Of a stretch of DNA of 64,000 nt, positions 8,454 to 18,110 are shown piece by piece. Position 1 is the stretch's first letter. Every line of letters starts with the position of its first letter. Below the pieces are notes generated by a model. It saw nothing but the letters and a program-made list of their open reading frames with translations. It searched no databases and had not been told where the DNA came from. The stretch spans positions 1-64,000 of the forward strand of contig CAWBCD010000003.1 in the NCBI GenBank assembly GCA_963787205.1, written 5' to 3'. Position numbers and translations under genes: made by a program. Source of the stretch: DATFNI01 sp963787205 (GTDB taxonomy: Bacteria; Bacteroidota; Rhodothermia; Balneolales; DATFMH01).

Positions 8454-11261
8454 TCATTTAATCAGCATCATCTTCTTAGTCTGGTTGAAGTTTCCGGCCT
8501 TCAGCCGGTAGATGTACAACCCGCTGGGCAGATCGTGGGCATCAAAACGGACCGAGTACGCTCCGGCGGCCTGGGTTCGATCTACCAGTCTGGCCACCAT
8601 CTGTCCCAGCACATTGTATACGGTCAGACGCACGTACTCGCTGCCCGAGAGGGTGTAGCGAATCGTGGTTGTCGGGTTGAAGGGATTGGGATAGTTCTGT
8701 CCCAGGTGATACCCGTTCGGACGGGTTGGGATATTGCCCTGAATGCCCGTGGCAGCCAGTCCGGTGTTCTCTACAAAATAGGTGTCCGTGGTGGGCAGCA
8801 CCTTGGCATTGTCCGAACTCAGGTCGATGGTGTAACTGCCCATGGACGTGGTATCGGTTCGGGTCAGGGTCCAGCTTATCACTTTCTTCGCTCCGACGCC
8901 CAGACTGGGGATCGTAACTTGTTTCTGAGAGCCGGTCGTGGTGGCCGAATCGGTCTGCAGAGTTACCTTTACATTCGTGGCCGGGGAAGTGCCCAGGTTG
9001 GTCACTACCGCCGAGAGGGTAAAGGGCTGGCTGCTCTTCGGAGTGTTCGTGGAGAGCGAATCCCGGCTGATGATCACATAGGGGGGAGCGGCTACCGAGG
9101 AGACCTCACCGGTCACGGTAGTGGTCTGGTTCTCCAGATCGCCCAGGTGCTTGCTTACCGAATCAGCCGAGGCGGTTAGATCCTGCAGGCTCACCGACTG
9201 GTTCAGGGCATAGCCGAGCAGGTTGGCATAGAGCCCGGCCCGTGCCGCCGCCCCGCCCACATTGGTCTGGGCCAGGGAGAGGTAGTGGGCCAGGAAGGTC
9301 GAATCGGAGGGAGCCAGCTGATCGGCCACCGCATCGACCGGGGCCTGGCTGAGCTGCAACTGCTGGTCCAGGGACTGGTCCGCCTGCATCAGATCGCTGA
9401 GCTTTCCCAGGGCCTGGGATTTTTGATTGTTCCCGATCAGGCTCAGGATTTGCTGGACCAGCTGGTTGTACTGGTCGACAGAGGCCGTCAGATCCTGCTG
9501 GCCGGTCTGTAAGACCTGGTCGGTGTAACGAATATACCGTCTGCCGGACTGTTCGGGGACGATCTTCTGGAAGGTGCTCTGCTGGTCGGGGTGATAGGCG
9601 ACATCGACCCCGTGGTTGGTCTCACCTGCAATCTGAACCAGGCGCAGCCCAGGGGCGATCGCAGAGGTCAGGTAGGAGGCCAGGGCTGTGCCTTTTAAAA
9701 CGCCGGTCAGGGATTCCGCCACTCCGGCGACAACCGCTCCCACCCCGGTCTCGGAGGTCGGTGCGGCAACCTCGGCGATGAGCTGGGTGATGGTCGCGCT
9801 CTTTTTGGTAAAGTCTCCGGCCGCCGTCGCCTTATCGGCGATAATCTTGACCAGTTTGGTGGTTGCATTGGACTGCTCCAGCACCGAGGAGGTGGTCGTG
9901 TCAACCAGGTCGTGGAAGGCCTGTCCGGTGCTGCCGGAGTAGTCAAAGGCATGAGCCAGCTTCACCGAGCGATTCAGCCCGGTCTGGGTCGCCGGCACAT
10001 ACCCGTAGGAGAGCAGGATTTCGTCGGAGACGGTGCTGGCCAGCGCCTGGGTCTGGTCCTTGAGGATGTCGCTCAGATAGTCCTTCTTCGAATCGCTCTG
10101 GAAGAACGCCAGGGTCTTGCCCACGGCCAGGGGTACATACTTGTTGTAGGGGGCGGGCAGGGCATTGGCCACTTTGTTGATGACCGGGCTCAGGAAGGCG
10201 CTGCGGACCTGACCCCGGAGGCCAGTGACCAGACTGTTCACCTCATTGGCCAGTTTTACCTCGGATACTTCTTTGGAGGTCTTCTCCTCGGTTTTGTTCG
10301 CCAGTTTGCCGGCCAGGACATAATTGGTGACCAGCTGGGTGGTGGCTGTGCTCAGGCTGTGGCTCATCGTCGCCGCGTTGGTAAACTCGCCCTGGTAGAG
10401 GGACTGGACCATCAGGTGGCGGGCCAGAGCCTTAATGCGCTGGTGGTACACGCTGTTAGTATCCGAGGCGCTCACCCCGGTAGCACCCGTGCGCCAGTCC
10501 TGCAGCAGGGCGCCGGTGGCGGTGGGATCATAACTGTTGACCAGGGGCTGGGGCGGGAGCAGCCCGAAGAGCACGTCCGAGGAGATGGTCAGATGGTGCA
10601 GGCCGTAGGCCCCGGTATAGGTCTGGTTGAACAGGCCCACCGGCAGTTGGATGGAATAGTAGGTGGGCTTGACCGTGTAGTCCCAGGACAGGTTGGTGGC
10701 CTGGTTGGTCAGCTCATTGATCGCGTTGGCCGAGACCCGCAGGGTGTAGGAGGAGTCGGTCTGGTTGGGAAACTGGAAGGACCCGTCCGAACCGGTCGTT
10801 GCCTGGGCAGCCTGGGTGGACCCGGAGTACAGGGATACTACGGCCCCGGAGAGCGGGGAAGCCGGCAGGTTGCCCTTGTTCAGGATTACATTCTCTATGA
10901 CTCCGGTGACTTCGTTGGATAATGCAGATTTCAGAATGTAGAGTCCTTCACTCTTATTATGAGTGCTCGCATTAGGATCTAAATTGGACACATAAACATA
11001 CGCATTACTTGCCCACACTCCTGTAGGATATAAACGGTTACTGCTATAGACGCCAATTACCTGCATATGGGTTGGATCACTCACGTCTATCACCCTGATA
11101 TCGTTATTATCAGTAATCACATACGCAAATTTACCCGTTGAAAATATATCATTAGCACCAATTTCATAACCGGCATTCATTCCGAAATTTGAGAGTGAAC
11201 CTATTTCTTGAGGATGAGTTGGATCACTTACATCAATCACCCGAAGGCTTTTGCCATCCAA
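8454..11261 (-). CDS. LVIVD / CARDB / T9SS giant, paralogue 2, 3' part after a frameshift
   Basis: This 935-aa frame contains the last propeller repeats (RVIDVSDPTHPQEIGSL), the carboxypeptidase-regulatory-like domain, the helical stalk, the CARDB-like domain and the T9SS sorting domain. It has no signal peptide of its own. The signal and first repeats lie in 11233-12276, another frame, and both frames meet at about 11262 in the middle of a repeat (VSNGTI / LDGKSLRVIDVSD). A one-base indel splitting one ~1270-aa gene is the simplest reading. The stalk differs from paralogue 1 at only scattered residues. Confidence 0.8.
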   Translation of the reverse strand: MDGKSLRVIDVSDPTHPQEIGSLSNFGMNAGYEIGANDIFSTGKFAYVITDNNDIRVIDVSDPTHMQVIGVYSSNRLYPTGVWASNAYVYVSNLDPNASTHNKSEGLYILKSALSNEVTGVIENVILNKGNLPASPLSGAVVSLYSGSTQAAQATTGSDGSFQFPNQTDSSYTLRVSANAINELTNQATNLSWDYTVKPTYYSIQLPVGLFNQTYTGAYGLHHLTISSDVLFGLLPPQPLVNSYDPTATGALLQDWRTGATGVSASDTNSVYHQRIKALARHLMVQSLYQGEFTNAATMSHSLSTATTQLVTNYVLAGKLANKTEEKTSKEVSEVKLANEVNSLVTGLRGQVRSAFLSPVINKVANALPAPYNKYVPLAVGKTLAFFQSDSKKDYLSDILKDQTQALASTVSDEILLSYGYVPATQTGLNRSVKLAHAFDYSGSTGQAFHDLVDTTTSSVLEQSNATTKLVKIIADKATAAGDFTKKSATITQLIAEVAAPTSETGVGAVVAGVAESLTGVLKGTALASYLTSAIAPGLRLVQIAGETNHGVDVAYHPDQQSTFQKIVPEQSGRRYIRYTDQVLQTGQQDLTASVDQYNQLVQQILSLIGNNQKSQALGKLSDLMQADQSLDQQLQLSQAPVDAVADQLAPSDSTFLAHYLSLAQTNVGGAAARAGLYANLLGYALNQSVSLQDLTASADSVSKHLGDLENQTTTVTGEVSSVAAPPYVIISRDSLSTNTPKSSQPFTLSAVVTNLGTSPATNVKVTLQTDSATTTGSQKQVTIPSLGVGAKKVISWTLTRTDTTSMGSYTIDLSSDNAKVLPTTDTYFVENTGLAATGIQGNIPTRPNGYHLGQNYPNPFNPTTTIRYTLSGSEYVRLTVYNVLGQMVARLVDRTQAAGAYSVRFDAHDLPSGLYIYRLKAGNFNQTKKMMLIK

Positions 11262-12276
11262 ATATTGTACCGTTGCTCACTATGTAGGCATATTTCCCTT
11301 TAACAATAATTTTTTGAGGAGCGGAACTTGGATCATCATATTGGTAAGATCCCACATGGAGGGGATTAGCTGGATTTCTTACATCAATCACTTCAAATTC
11401 CCAACTACTCGTGTAATCGCCATATTTTGGAATATTTCGAAGTAGATAAACGTACCCATTCGATGCAAATACATAACCTTTTACAGGGTTATAAATAGTC
11501 GCCCAGGCAAACTTGTATGAACCTACCTGCTGAGGATTAGCCGGATTACTCATATCAATTACACGAATATCCTGGCTCAAAGATTGACCGGCGGGCTGAT
11601 ATTCCACAGTCTCATATGCATAACTTCCAGCTACAGACACTCCGTAATCATAAATGTTATTACCAGGATCATCTAAATTGTACGAACCCACCTGGTGAGG
11701 ATTAGCCGGATTGCTCACATCGATAATCAAAAGTTGCCAATTAGATGATTTTCCCTCTATTGCCAAGTAGACAAACCCACCGGATACGCCGAGTAAACTA
11801 CTGCTCGCATCGTAGGAACTAAATGGTTCTCCGGGATTGTAGGAACCAACCTGTGTTGGATTGGAAGGATCACTAATATCAATAATCCGAAGAAGGCTGT
11901 CACTATTATCTATTACATAGGCATAGTTTCCTGAAACCGATATCCCATCACCAGAAGAGCCAGTCCAATGTCCAACCAAATGGATGCCCATACTATCCTG
12001 AACGGACCGGTCAGGGCTTGCAAATGATGATACACCTATTCTAACCGGTTGCGATTCCTGCTTTTGTCGTTTTCGGCGGTGCATCAGAGGCAACATGTAC
12101 GGTGCTGCTTTACGGGTCTGAGCCTGTGCCTGAACCTGTATGCTCAGACCTGTAATACATACCGCAGAGATCAGAAAACCGAGGATAAGCCATTTGTTTT
12201 TACAAACGTTTTTTAAAATAGTGCCAAAACAAAATATTCCCGTATACACCGTATCTTCCTGTTCCATAAATTTCAA
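11233..12276 (-). CDS. LVIVD / T9SS giant, paralogue 2, 5' part (signal peptide and first propeller repeats)
   Basis: A 347-aa frame starting with a long signal peptide (LISAVCITGLSIQVQAQ at about 34-51) and a basic linker (LMHRRKRQKQ). Several LVIVD repeats follow (IRIIDISDPSNPTQVGSYN; VIDVRNPANPLHVGSYQY). It loses frame after YIVSNGTIF and stops at GDTGA-type code near 11233, while the continuing repeats are in 8454-11261. As annotated it could only make a truncated secreted propeller without the T9SS domain, so it would not be exported by T9SS unless the frameshift is an error. Confidence 0.75.
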   Translation of the reverse strand: MKFMEQEDTVYTGIFCFGTILKNVCKNKWLILGFLISAVCITGLSIQVQAQAQTRKAAPYMLPLMHRRKRQKQESQPVRIGVSSFASPDRSVQDSMGIHLVGHWTGSSGDGISVSGNYAYVIDNSDSLLRIIDISDPSNPTQVGSYNPGEPFSSYDASSSLLGVSGGFVYLAIEGKSSNWQLLIIDVSNPANPHQVGSYNLDDPGNNIYDYGVSVAGSYAYETVEYQPAGQSLSQDIRVIDMSNPANPQQVGSYKFAWATIYNPVKGYVFASNGYVYLLRNIPKYGDYTSSWEFEVIDVRNPANPLHVGSYQYDDPSSAPQKIIVKGKYAYIVSNGTIFGWQKPSGD

Positions 12277-13024
12277 TTTTACTTTGATTCAATGGAGTAT
12301 GAATCTATCTGATCAACTTTATATGGTTCCCGATTGCCAGTTTTAAGATTAGGGTCACACTTCTTTGGAGAGGTCATACTAAAATGAGGGTTCATCGAGA
12401 GGGGAAGCGGAATAAGGCTGGGCCTAACAGAAGATCTAACACCTTTTTGCCGGATAGCGAATTTTGGATATATGTTTTCCCCGATAAGACATAAAAAAGC
12501 TACATCGATAGCCAATCGACTGTTTCGATTCATACGACAACCCCTACCTGTGCCAATAGATACAAATTAATATAGCTAACACCTCAAATACTGAGGATCA
12601 AATTACACCCTCGAAATTTATATACAAATTAAATGTATATAACGGTTGGAAGTACGTATTCCTATGGACGCCATTGTGTTATTGAAAAGTTATGGAGATT
12701 TTTGTTTTTATTATGCTTATTCCTAAAAGTCCATTTGGCTGATCAATGTTATGATAGCTTTTGGGTGTATTTTTGCCACTTATTTGAAACCTATATTACC
12801 ATTAAATACGCCCAGGTATACCAGATCCATGGTCATCAGTAATACTCTTTCTCCTTTTTTTAAAGCAAGATGTACTCTTGTAAAGGAGATGAAAAGTGTT
12901 TAGTACCAAAAAACAGCGCCTGGTATAATCGGCATAAAATCGAAAAGTAAGTTGACGAAGTAATCCATTGTCCCCTACACTTAAGGTCTTTGAAACAGTA
13001 GTAATCTTCGTTTTAAGTGATTTT
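12277..13024. other. Leader/intergenic region of the LVIVD operon, homologous to 55924-56822
   Basis: About 750 bp without a convincing gene. Blocks such as TTCATACGACAACCCC and TATAGCTAACACCTCAA, and a stretch ending AAAATCGAAAAGTAAGTTGA, recur in the same order upstream of the copy B giant. The region should carry the minus-strand promoter for 12276-4739, but I cannot place a -7/-33 box with confidence. Confidence 0.5.
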
Positions 13025-13063
13025 GCCGGTGTGGCGGAACCGGCAGACGCGCACGACTCAAAA
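13025..13063 (+). pseudogene. tRNA-Leu 5'-half fragment, probable attachment site
   Basis: 39 bases match the intact tRNA-Leu at 56823 from its first base through the anticodon loop (CACGACTCAAAA), with two D-loop differences. It then diverges into AT-rich sequence that cannot complete the anticodon stem, variable arm, T-arm or acceptor. A tyrosine recombinase gene begins 185 bp later. This fits one end of an element that recombines at the anticodon loop. It is not a working tRNA. Confidence 0.8.
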
Positions 13064-13247
13064 CGGTAATTAAATAAGGGTTTATAGTCGATTTTTCTCC
13101 AATAAGTTAGAAACCCATACCTAACTTGTACCTAAAGCGATCTGCTTTGGACGTACTTCTTGGGTGACTTTCCTTTTTAGTCATCCAAACTGGTGGCCGA
13201 TATTGACGCGAACTTGACTCCATCACCTAACCAAAACGGAGTAAGTT

Positions 13248-13844
13248 ATGGATGTTAAATTTGCCATCTATCCTTTCAAACGAGAAAAGAATTATCGCCT
13301 GCATGTGCGATTTCACGATCAGTATAATAATCGTGTGACCCGGTCAACCAGAGTGACCTACCGGCTCAAGGCTACAAAGAAAGAACGACAAGCCGCATTC
13401 AAGGAGGCTGAGAAAGTAGCCAAGGGTATAGTAGATGAGTATTTCCAGAAAAATACGGACCCGAGACAATCCATTTGCCGGAGCCGGCTATCCCGCTTCC
13501 TGGAGGAGACCTATTTTCCCTATGTAAAACTGAACCGCCGGCCTAAAACGCTGGAGCAATACAAAGTCGCACTGAAGCATTTTCTTCGAATTTGCAAGGA
13601 CCGTTCTCTGGATGGTTATCACGCCATGGACCTGGAACGCTACAAAATCGTCCGGGTAGAGAAAGACGGATGCCGGAAAACGACCATCAATATTGAAATG
13701 CGGGCCATCAAGACCGTCTTCTCCAGAGCTTACAAGTGGGAGTTAATTGAAAGGAATCCGTTTTTAGGAACTGATTTCTTTTTCAAGACACAATCAACCG
13801 GCGTGCATTTACGCGGGAAGAAATTGCCGCTCTCTTTGATCTGA
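13248..13844 (+). CDS. Tyrosine recombinase/integrase 1, N-terminal part (frameshifted)
   Basis: 198 aa. Residues 1-65 look like an arm-binding region (basic, YRLHVRFHDQYNN), and 70-170 form a SAM-like core-binding domain (FPYVKLNRRPKTLEQYKVAL; KTTINIEMRAIKTVFSRAYKW). The true frame continues as INRRAFTREEIAALFDL after a one-base shift near 13795. The annotated end (HLRGKKLPLSLI) is therefore out of frame. GGAG lies 8 bases before the ATG. It is positioned just behind the tRNA-Leu fragment, as expected for an integrase that uses that tRNA as its site. Confidence 0.8.
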   Translation: MDVKFAIYPFKREKNYRLHVRFHDQYNNRVTRSTRVTYRLKATKKERQAAFKEAEKVAKGIVDEYFQKNTDPRQSICRSRLSRFLEETYFPYVKLNRRPKTLEQYKVALKHFLRICKDRSLDGYHAMDLERYKIVRVEKDGCRKTTINIEMRAIKTVFSRAYKWELIERNPFLGTDFFFKTQSTGVHLRGKKLPLSLI

Positions 13845-13867
13845 CCAAAGATGATGTCTTCGGACAT

Positions 13868-14380
13868 GTGATCCGGCTTACATATTACACCGGAATGCGG
13901 CAAGGGGAGGTCACAACGCTAAAATGGAAACACGTCAACCGTGAGGAGCGATATATTAGCCTTGACGCAGAAAATACAAAGACTGGCAAGGCTCGTCTGA
14001 TCCCGCTAAACAAGCAAGCCATGGAAACGGTCGATGCCTTATGGGAACTTCACCAGGAAAAACGAAAACGGTTTCCCTCGGCGTTTATCGATCGTGGCCC
14101 TGAAGAATGCTATATCCTGGCCAAGAAAAGGGGATGGGGATACTATGCGCCACGTTCCATCCAGCAATATTTCCGTCGTTCCTTAGACAAATTAGGTTTA
14201 CCCAAAGAGCTGACCTTTCACAGCCTGCGGCATTCCTTTGCCACCCATTTGCTGCAAAATGGGGCGCCCTTACATGCAGTCAGTAAGGTCATGGGGCACT
14301 CGTCTACCAGTGTTACGACGCAGTTTTATGACCATACGGTGAGTTTGAATTACCGGTCGGTGGTGGATATGATGGAGTAG
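13868..14380 (+). CDS. Tyrosine recombinase/integrase 1, catalytic part (frameshifted)
   Basis: 170 aa containing the catalytic domain. The first Arg is in TGMRQGEVTTLKW, HSLRHSFATHLL supplies the H-x-x-R pair, GHSS the later His, and the nucleophile Tyr is in TTQFYDHT. Homology begins upstream of this ATG, at about 13797, in the same frame, so the ATG is not the natural start. All catalytic residues are present, but the gene is split from its DNA-binding half. Recombinase activity is doubtful unless the frameshift is a sequencing error. Confidence 0.8.
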   Translation: MIRLTYYTGMRQGEVTTLKWKHVNREERYISLDAENTKTGKARLIPLNKQAMETVDALWELHQEKRKRFPSAFIDRGPEECYILAKKRGWGYYAPRSIQQYFRRSLDKLGLPKELTFHSLRHSFATHLLQNGAPLHAVSKVMGHSSTSVTTQFYDHTVSLNYRSVVDMME

Positions 14381-15302
14381 ATATAAAGATGACTTAGTAA
14401 TGCAGGTTCCCGTGAAAGTTGACCGCCAGAAAGTAGAGGTCTATTTTTAATCATTACAGTTGTGACTGAAGTAGTATCAGCAAGTAAGATGTGCACATTA
14501 GGAAGATGTAAAAAACGCACATGACAAGCAGTGTAAAAAAGTTAAAATGTGCAGCACCAAGGGGAATTTTCTAAACCCTATGTGCAGTATTGGTTTGGAA
14601 GACGGAGAGGGGACCCAAAGATCACGACACACTGGTATTCCTGAAAACTTAAAAGTCACCAGTGTTTCACCACTGGCGACTACATATCAGCACCTACGTT
14701 ACCGTAGATAGCATATGGAAATATATGCATTAAGTTGGTGTATGGGTCCCGCAATGTGGCTAATTGTATTGAACAGTGGCCTGGTATTATATACTGCAAA
14801 CCAAAGGTAGCATGCACAGTAAGCAATTGACCAACAATCCACTATGAGCACGAAAATGAAACGTACAAATCAAGAGATCGATGTTATCTGGTTTCCGAAC
14901 ATTCCACTTTGTACTGATTGGTTCCAGGTGAGGTTATACGTTCATTTGCCCTAACTTTGTGACATATTTGAGCGGACAATCATCAAAGAACTCGAAAAAT
15001 GGGACCCAGTAGCCTTTGAGTAGTTGACAAATATCGAAACTCTGGTCCAGACAATTTTCTTCCTGAAAAATACCGTCTATACCAAAAATCAAAGGACACT
15101 TATCTTCATAAAATTATATTGATATTCTAATCAAGTGCATTAAAGGGAGACGAATCCGGCATCTGGCTTGTGCGTAAGGTTTTAATTAAATTGTAAGTAC
15201 GTTACTTGAATCTTAGCCTCTCCGATAGGGATCCCGTAGGGATTATACGAAAGTCCGTAAGGCTCCTGAAAATGCCACTTTTTTCTTAAATGGAGGATCA
15301 GA
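14381..15302. other. Long non-coding or degenerate region after integrase 1
   Basis: About 920 bp with no supportable gene. It begins with a solo IS end (14401-14438) and contains a hairpin with arms GTCACCAGTG and CACTGGCGAC near 14655-14681. The rest is stop-rich AT sequence and may be the remains of eroded genes. Confidence 0.5.
14401..14438. mobile_element. Solo inverted-repeat end of an IS related to the IS at 43857
   Basis: The stretch with CGTGAAAGTTGACCGCCAGA followed by AAGTAGAG matches the left end of the IS3-family element at 43857-43895 (CCGAAAGTTGGCCACCAGA, AAGTAGAG) with few changes. No transposase or second end is visible nearby, so this is a relic left by deletion of the rest. 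Confidence 0.6.
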
Positions 15303-16070
15303 ATGTGGTATCAGAACATGATCATTCGACAGTTAGTCTTTGTTGTGCTGATGTTTGCGGCAGCACCGTCTGTTTTGGCACAAAACGTTTCAGGATTCGT
15401 GATTGATCTTGAGGCAGGACCGGTATGGCAGACCCGTAATGATGTACAGATTCCCAACACCGATGCAGGTACCCGGTTTTCGCTGGTCGATCTTGCCGGG
15501 AAGGGCCCCTGGCCAGCCGTGCGGCTTTATCTTACCTGGAATATAAACAACCGGCACAGCTTCCGCGCCCTGCTCGCTCCGCTTACCTACACCGAAACAG
15601 GTTCATTTACAAGTTTGGTGGACTTCGCAGGTAAATCCTATGTGCCCGGCACTCCCGTCGATGGCACCTACAAATTCAATTCCTGGCGGCTTGGTTACCG
15701 ATATCGCTTTTTGAATCATGAGCGATTGAAATTGTCGGTAGGATTTACAGCAAAAATCCGTGACGCAAAGATTGAGCTTAAGCAGGGAAGTACAACCAGC
15801 AAAAAGACGGATGTTGGTTTTGTGCCTCTTCTTTATTTAGGAATGGACTGGCAGTTCGCCGGGAAATGGTATTTATTGTTCGACTTTGAGGGTCTGGCCG
15901 GTGGACCTGGGCGCGCATTCGACATCGCTCTCAAGCCGTACTTCGCAATCAGTGATCACTGGGGCATTGGTGCCGGTTACCGCACTCTTGAGGGCGGCGC
16001 TGACGTCGAATCGGTTTATAACTTCGCCTGGCTGCACTACGCCGTGGTATCCTTGACCTATCGATTCTGA
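15303..16070 (+). CDS. Outer-membrane beta-barrel protein (OmpW/porin-like size)
   Basis: 255 aa with a Sec signal peptide (VLMFAAAPSVLAQ, cleavage at about residue 27). The rest alternates short amphipathic beta-strands and turns (VRLYLTWNINNRHSFRALL; SWRLGYRYRFLNHERLKLSVGF) and ends in the C-terminal Phe (SLTYRF) typical of Bam-assembled barrels. The start is supported by GGAGG 7 bases upstream of the ATG. It is followed 70 bp later by another secreted protein on the same strand, possibly one operon. No ligand or function can be assigned. Confidence 0.75.
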   Translation: MWYQNMIIRQLVFVVLMFAAAPSVLAQNVSGFVIDLEAGPVWQTRNDVQIPNTDAGTRFSLVDLAGKGPWPAVRLYLTWNINNRHSFRALLAPLTYTETGSFTSLVDFAGKSYVPGTPVDGTYKFNSWRLGYRYRFLNHERLKLSVGFTAKIRDAKIELKQGSTTSKKTDVGFVPLLYLGMDWQFAGKWYLLFDFEGLAGGPGRAFDIALKPYFAISDHWGIGAGYRTLEGGADVESVYNFAWLHYAVVSLTYRF

Positions 16071-16140
16071 AATATAGTACCCTTTCAAGCCATGGAGAGT
16101 TGCTTCCCGGAAATGACGAAAATAAATGAGGGGTATACAG

Positions 16141-17115
16141 ATGAAAGCATTCAGCAGATTAATCCGCATTTTATATTTGTTGTATCTGCTTCCAGCATTT
16201 GTTTCGGCGCAGGTACCTAACATTGAACTTCATAAACTGCCTTACAATATTTATCCGGATTTAAATAACACCCGGCCGGATTTACCATCACCTTTTGTAA
16301 CAACAGATAATCAGGAGTTTGTAATTGCTTTCACAAAAGAAAAGAAATTCGCAATTATACCTGTTACTCTAAGCAATGATCGTAGAATGGGTAAACAATT
16401 AGTTATTGATACCGTCGATTTTCCATATTTAGCAAAAACAGGCCTCCATTCAGAAGAAAACCTCAATCAAAAAAGCACAATAACGAACCGTTCATTAGAC
16501 GAAATCACCAGTCTTGGGAGGCCGAATGGATTATCTCAGGATGGTTTTCTGGCACAGGATGAAAATATAATGGCGGTTATCAAAGGGGATAATCGCATCG
16601 TAAGTAAATTGAGACTTACACATCCACAACTTGCGAAACCATTATTCCATGTATTAAATATGATGGATACAGACCTGTCACTCAACCGATGGAACATGGC
16701 AAAACATCGATGGGAGAATATTCAATATTTTTTTTACAATAATCGAAAGGTATTTGTGGAAGCCGAGGATACAAAAGGTGGTCAGAAATCCATTTTTGAT
16801 GACGGGATAGAAGGCGCATTTTACATAAAATTATGGCGCGATTTAGAGAGGGAAGAAGTGCAACTCCTGAAGGATAAATACGGACAACTGTCTGCGTCTA
16901 AATTTGATTCACTGAAAACCTTATTAAGCTCTTTAAATACCGGGGAGATGGAACCACAGTACATTATGCGATATGGATTTTATGAGGGGCATACCTATTG
17001 GCGGGCTGATCCGATATCAATCTCCTTCATCTTTGGTATAAGGACTCTTCCTGAGATAGAAGAAACTTTTAAGGGGGATTTATACGAGGCACTGACAAAT
17101 CACTTTATTGAATAA
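16141..17115 (+). CDS. Secreted protein of unknown function
   Basis: 324 aa from the ATG at 16141. I prefer this to the ATG at 16126 because GAGGGG sits 8 bases ahead of it. The signal peptide is LIRILYLLYLLPAFVSAQ. The mature part is hydrophilic with mixed alpha/beta composition and no recognised motif (NIELHKLPYNIYPDLNNTRP; SLNRWNMAKHRWENIQYFFY). It lies 70 bp downstream of the barrel gene and could be its periplasmic partner. No lipobox or transmembrane segment is seen. Family unknown. Confidence 0.65.
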   Translation: MKAFSRLIRILYLLYLLPAFVSAQVPNIELHKLPYNIYPDLNNTRPDLPSPFVTTDNQEFVIAFTKEKKFAIIPVTLSNDRRMGKQLVIDTVDFPYLAKTGLHSEENLNQKSTITNRSLDEITSLGRPNGLSQDGFLAQDENIMAVIKGDNRIVSKLRLTHPQLAKPLFHVLNMMDTDLSLNRWNMAKHRWENIQYFFYNNRKVFVEAEDTKGGQKSIFDDGIEGAFYIKLWRDLEREEVQLLKDKYGQLSASKFDSLKTLLSSLNTGEMEPQYIMRYGFYEGHTYWRADPISISFIFGIRTLPEIEETFKGDLYEALTNHFIE

Positions 17116-17311
17116 GATGGGTAGCGTACATTGGCTTTAATCCGACACAGGAATACTTTTTATAGAAATAATGAAAAACCCATATGACAGGCATCGGCCA
17201 CATTTAAAGAATAGGGTACACCGCAGCGTCAGATCGCTTGTGATTCGGATTTTTCCATAATTAACACTCGTTGCTCGTCGCAGAGTCGTTAGGAAACAAA
17301 AAGAAATCAGA

Positions 17312-17809
17312 ATGTCATCATTTTCAATACGGAAGCAGATCCTGGGACTAATTGGATGGCTTGTGGTGAGCTTTGCTGCCTCTGCCGTTGGAGCGGCGGC
17401 TTCCATACAGGCCAGGTCTTTCTACGGCCAACTCATCCAGCCTAATTGGGCGCCTCCTTCATGGATATTTGGTCCGGTATGGACGGTTCTATTCACTTTG
17501 ATGGGTATTGCTGCCTGGTTGGTCTGGCGTTCCGGCGGATTCCGCCCCAATCGACAAGCTCTATCACTATTTCTGCTGCAGCTTGTGTTCAATGCGTTGT
17601 GGAGTTGGCTTTTCTTTGCGTGGAATTTAGGCGCTTTGGCACTCGCCGATATTGTGGTTTTGTGGATCCTAATCGTGGCCACCCTTGTCTCTTTCTGGCG
17701 CGTGCGCCCGCTTGCCGGCGGGCTTCTCATCCCCTACATGCTATGGGTCAGTTTCGCAGCCGTGCTAAATTACTCTCTTTGGCAACTCAACCCGCAGATT
17801 CTTGGTTAG
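17312..17809 (+). CDS. tspO: TspO/MBR family tryptophan-rich sensory protein
   Basis: 165 aa with five predicted transmembrane helices, the size of the TspO/peripheral benzodiazepine receptor family. Family signatures are visible: QPNWAPPSWIFGPVWTVLF near residues 41-60 (the PxWxPPxxxFxPVWxxLY motif), NALWSWLFFAWN near 95-106 and the final helix VLNYSLWQLN. These inner-membrane proteins bind porphyrins and related ligands and act in stress or tetrapyrrole responses. It stands alone on the plus strand with no obvious operon partner. Nothing in the sequence predicts its specific ligand here. Confidence 0.9.
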   Translation: MSSFSIRKQILGLIGWLVVSFAASAVGAAASIQARSFYGQLIQPNWAPPSWIFGPVWTVLFTLMGIAAWLVWRSGGFRPNRQALSLFLLQLVFNALWSWLFFAWNLGALALADIVVLWILIVATLVSFWRVRPLAGGLLIPYMLWVSFAAVLNYSLWQLNPQILG

Positions 17810-18110
17810 GGGAATTGTTTTCTGGCAAATCATCCAACATTTGCGGTGCAAAAGCCCGTGCAAAATCATACTGGAAAGATATAGACTAAATATAACAACG
17901 TGTATGTAATACCCCTTGACTAATAAGAAATCGTTAGATATAGTGTAACAGAAAACTAGCGTATAGCTTTGTAGGTGTGAGTAAAGAATTCAAAAAAGGT
18001 TAGTAAATAAAGTATTCAGGTTCTGAAGAAACTAGTGCTCTAGGAATAATCCTTCAAAACCTATACAGATCTCACTCAAGAGTTGAAAACATAAAATTAC
18101 CAAATAACTA

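Larger units (their letters stand above)
1..13063. repeat. Large duplicated segment, copy A (extends left of the window)
   Basis: The order GH3 lipoprotein, 387-aa-family 3' fragment, vapC/vapB, full 387-aa gene, palindromic spacer, giant LVIVD/T9SS gene, about 1 kb leader, tRNA-Leu 5' half recurs at 47345-56861. The GH3 to 387-aa part is almost base-for-base identical (gene starts offset by about 47.5 kb), while the propeller heads and leader are diverged. Copy A holds two LVIVD giants in tandem; copy B holds one. The repeat stops at the tRNA anticodon loop in both copies. Confidence 0.9.

Noticed and set aside
13025..13063. Second functional tRNA-Leu
   Set aside because: Only the 5' half is present. 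The anticodon stem 3' strand, variable arm, T-arm and acceptor 3' strand are missing.
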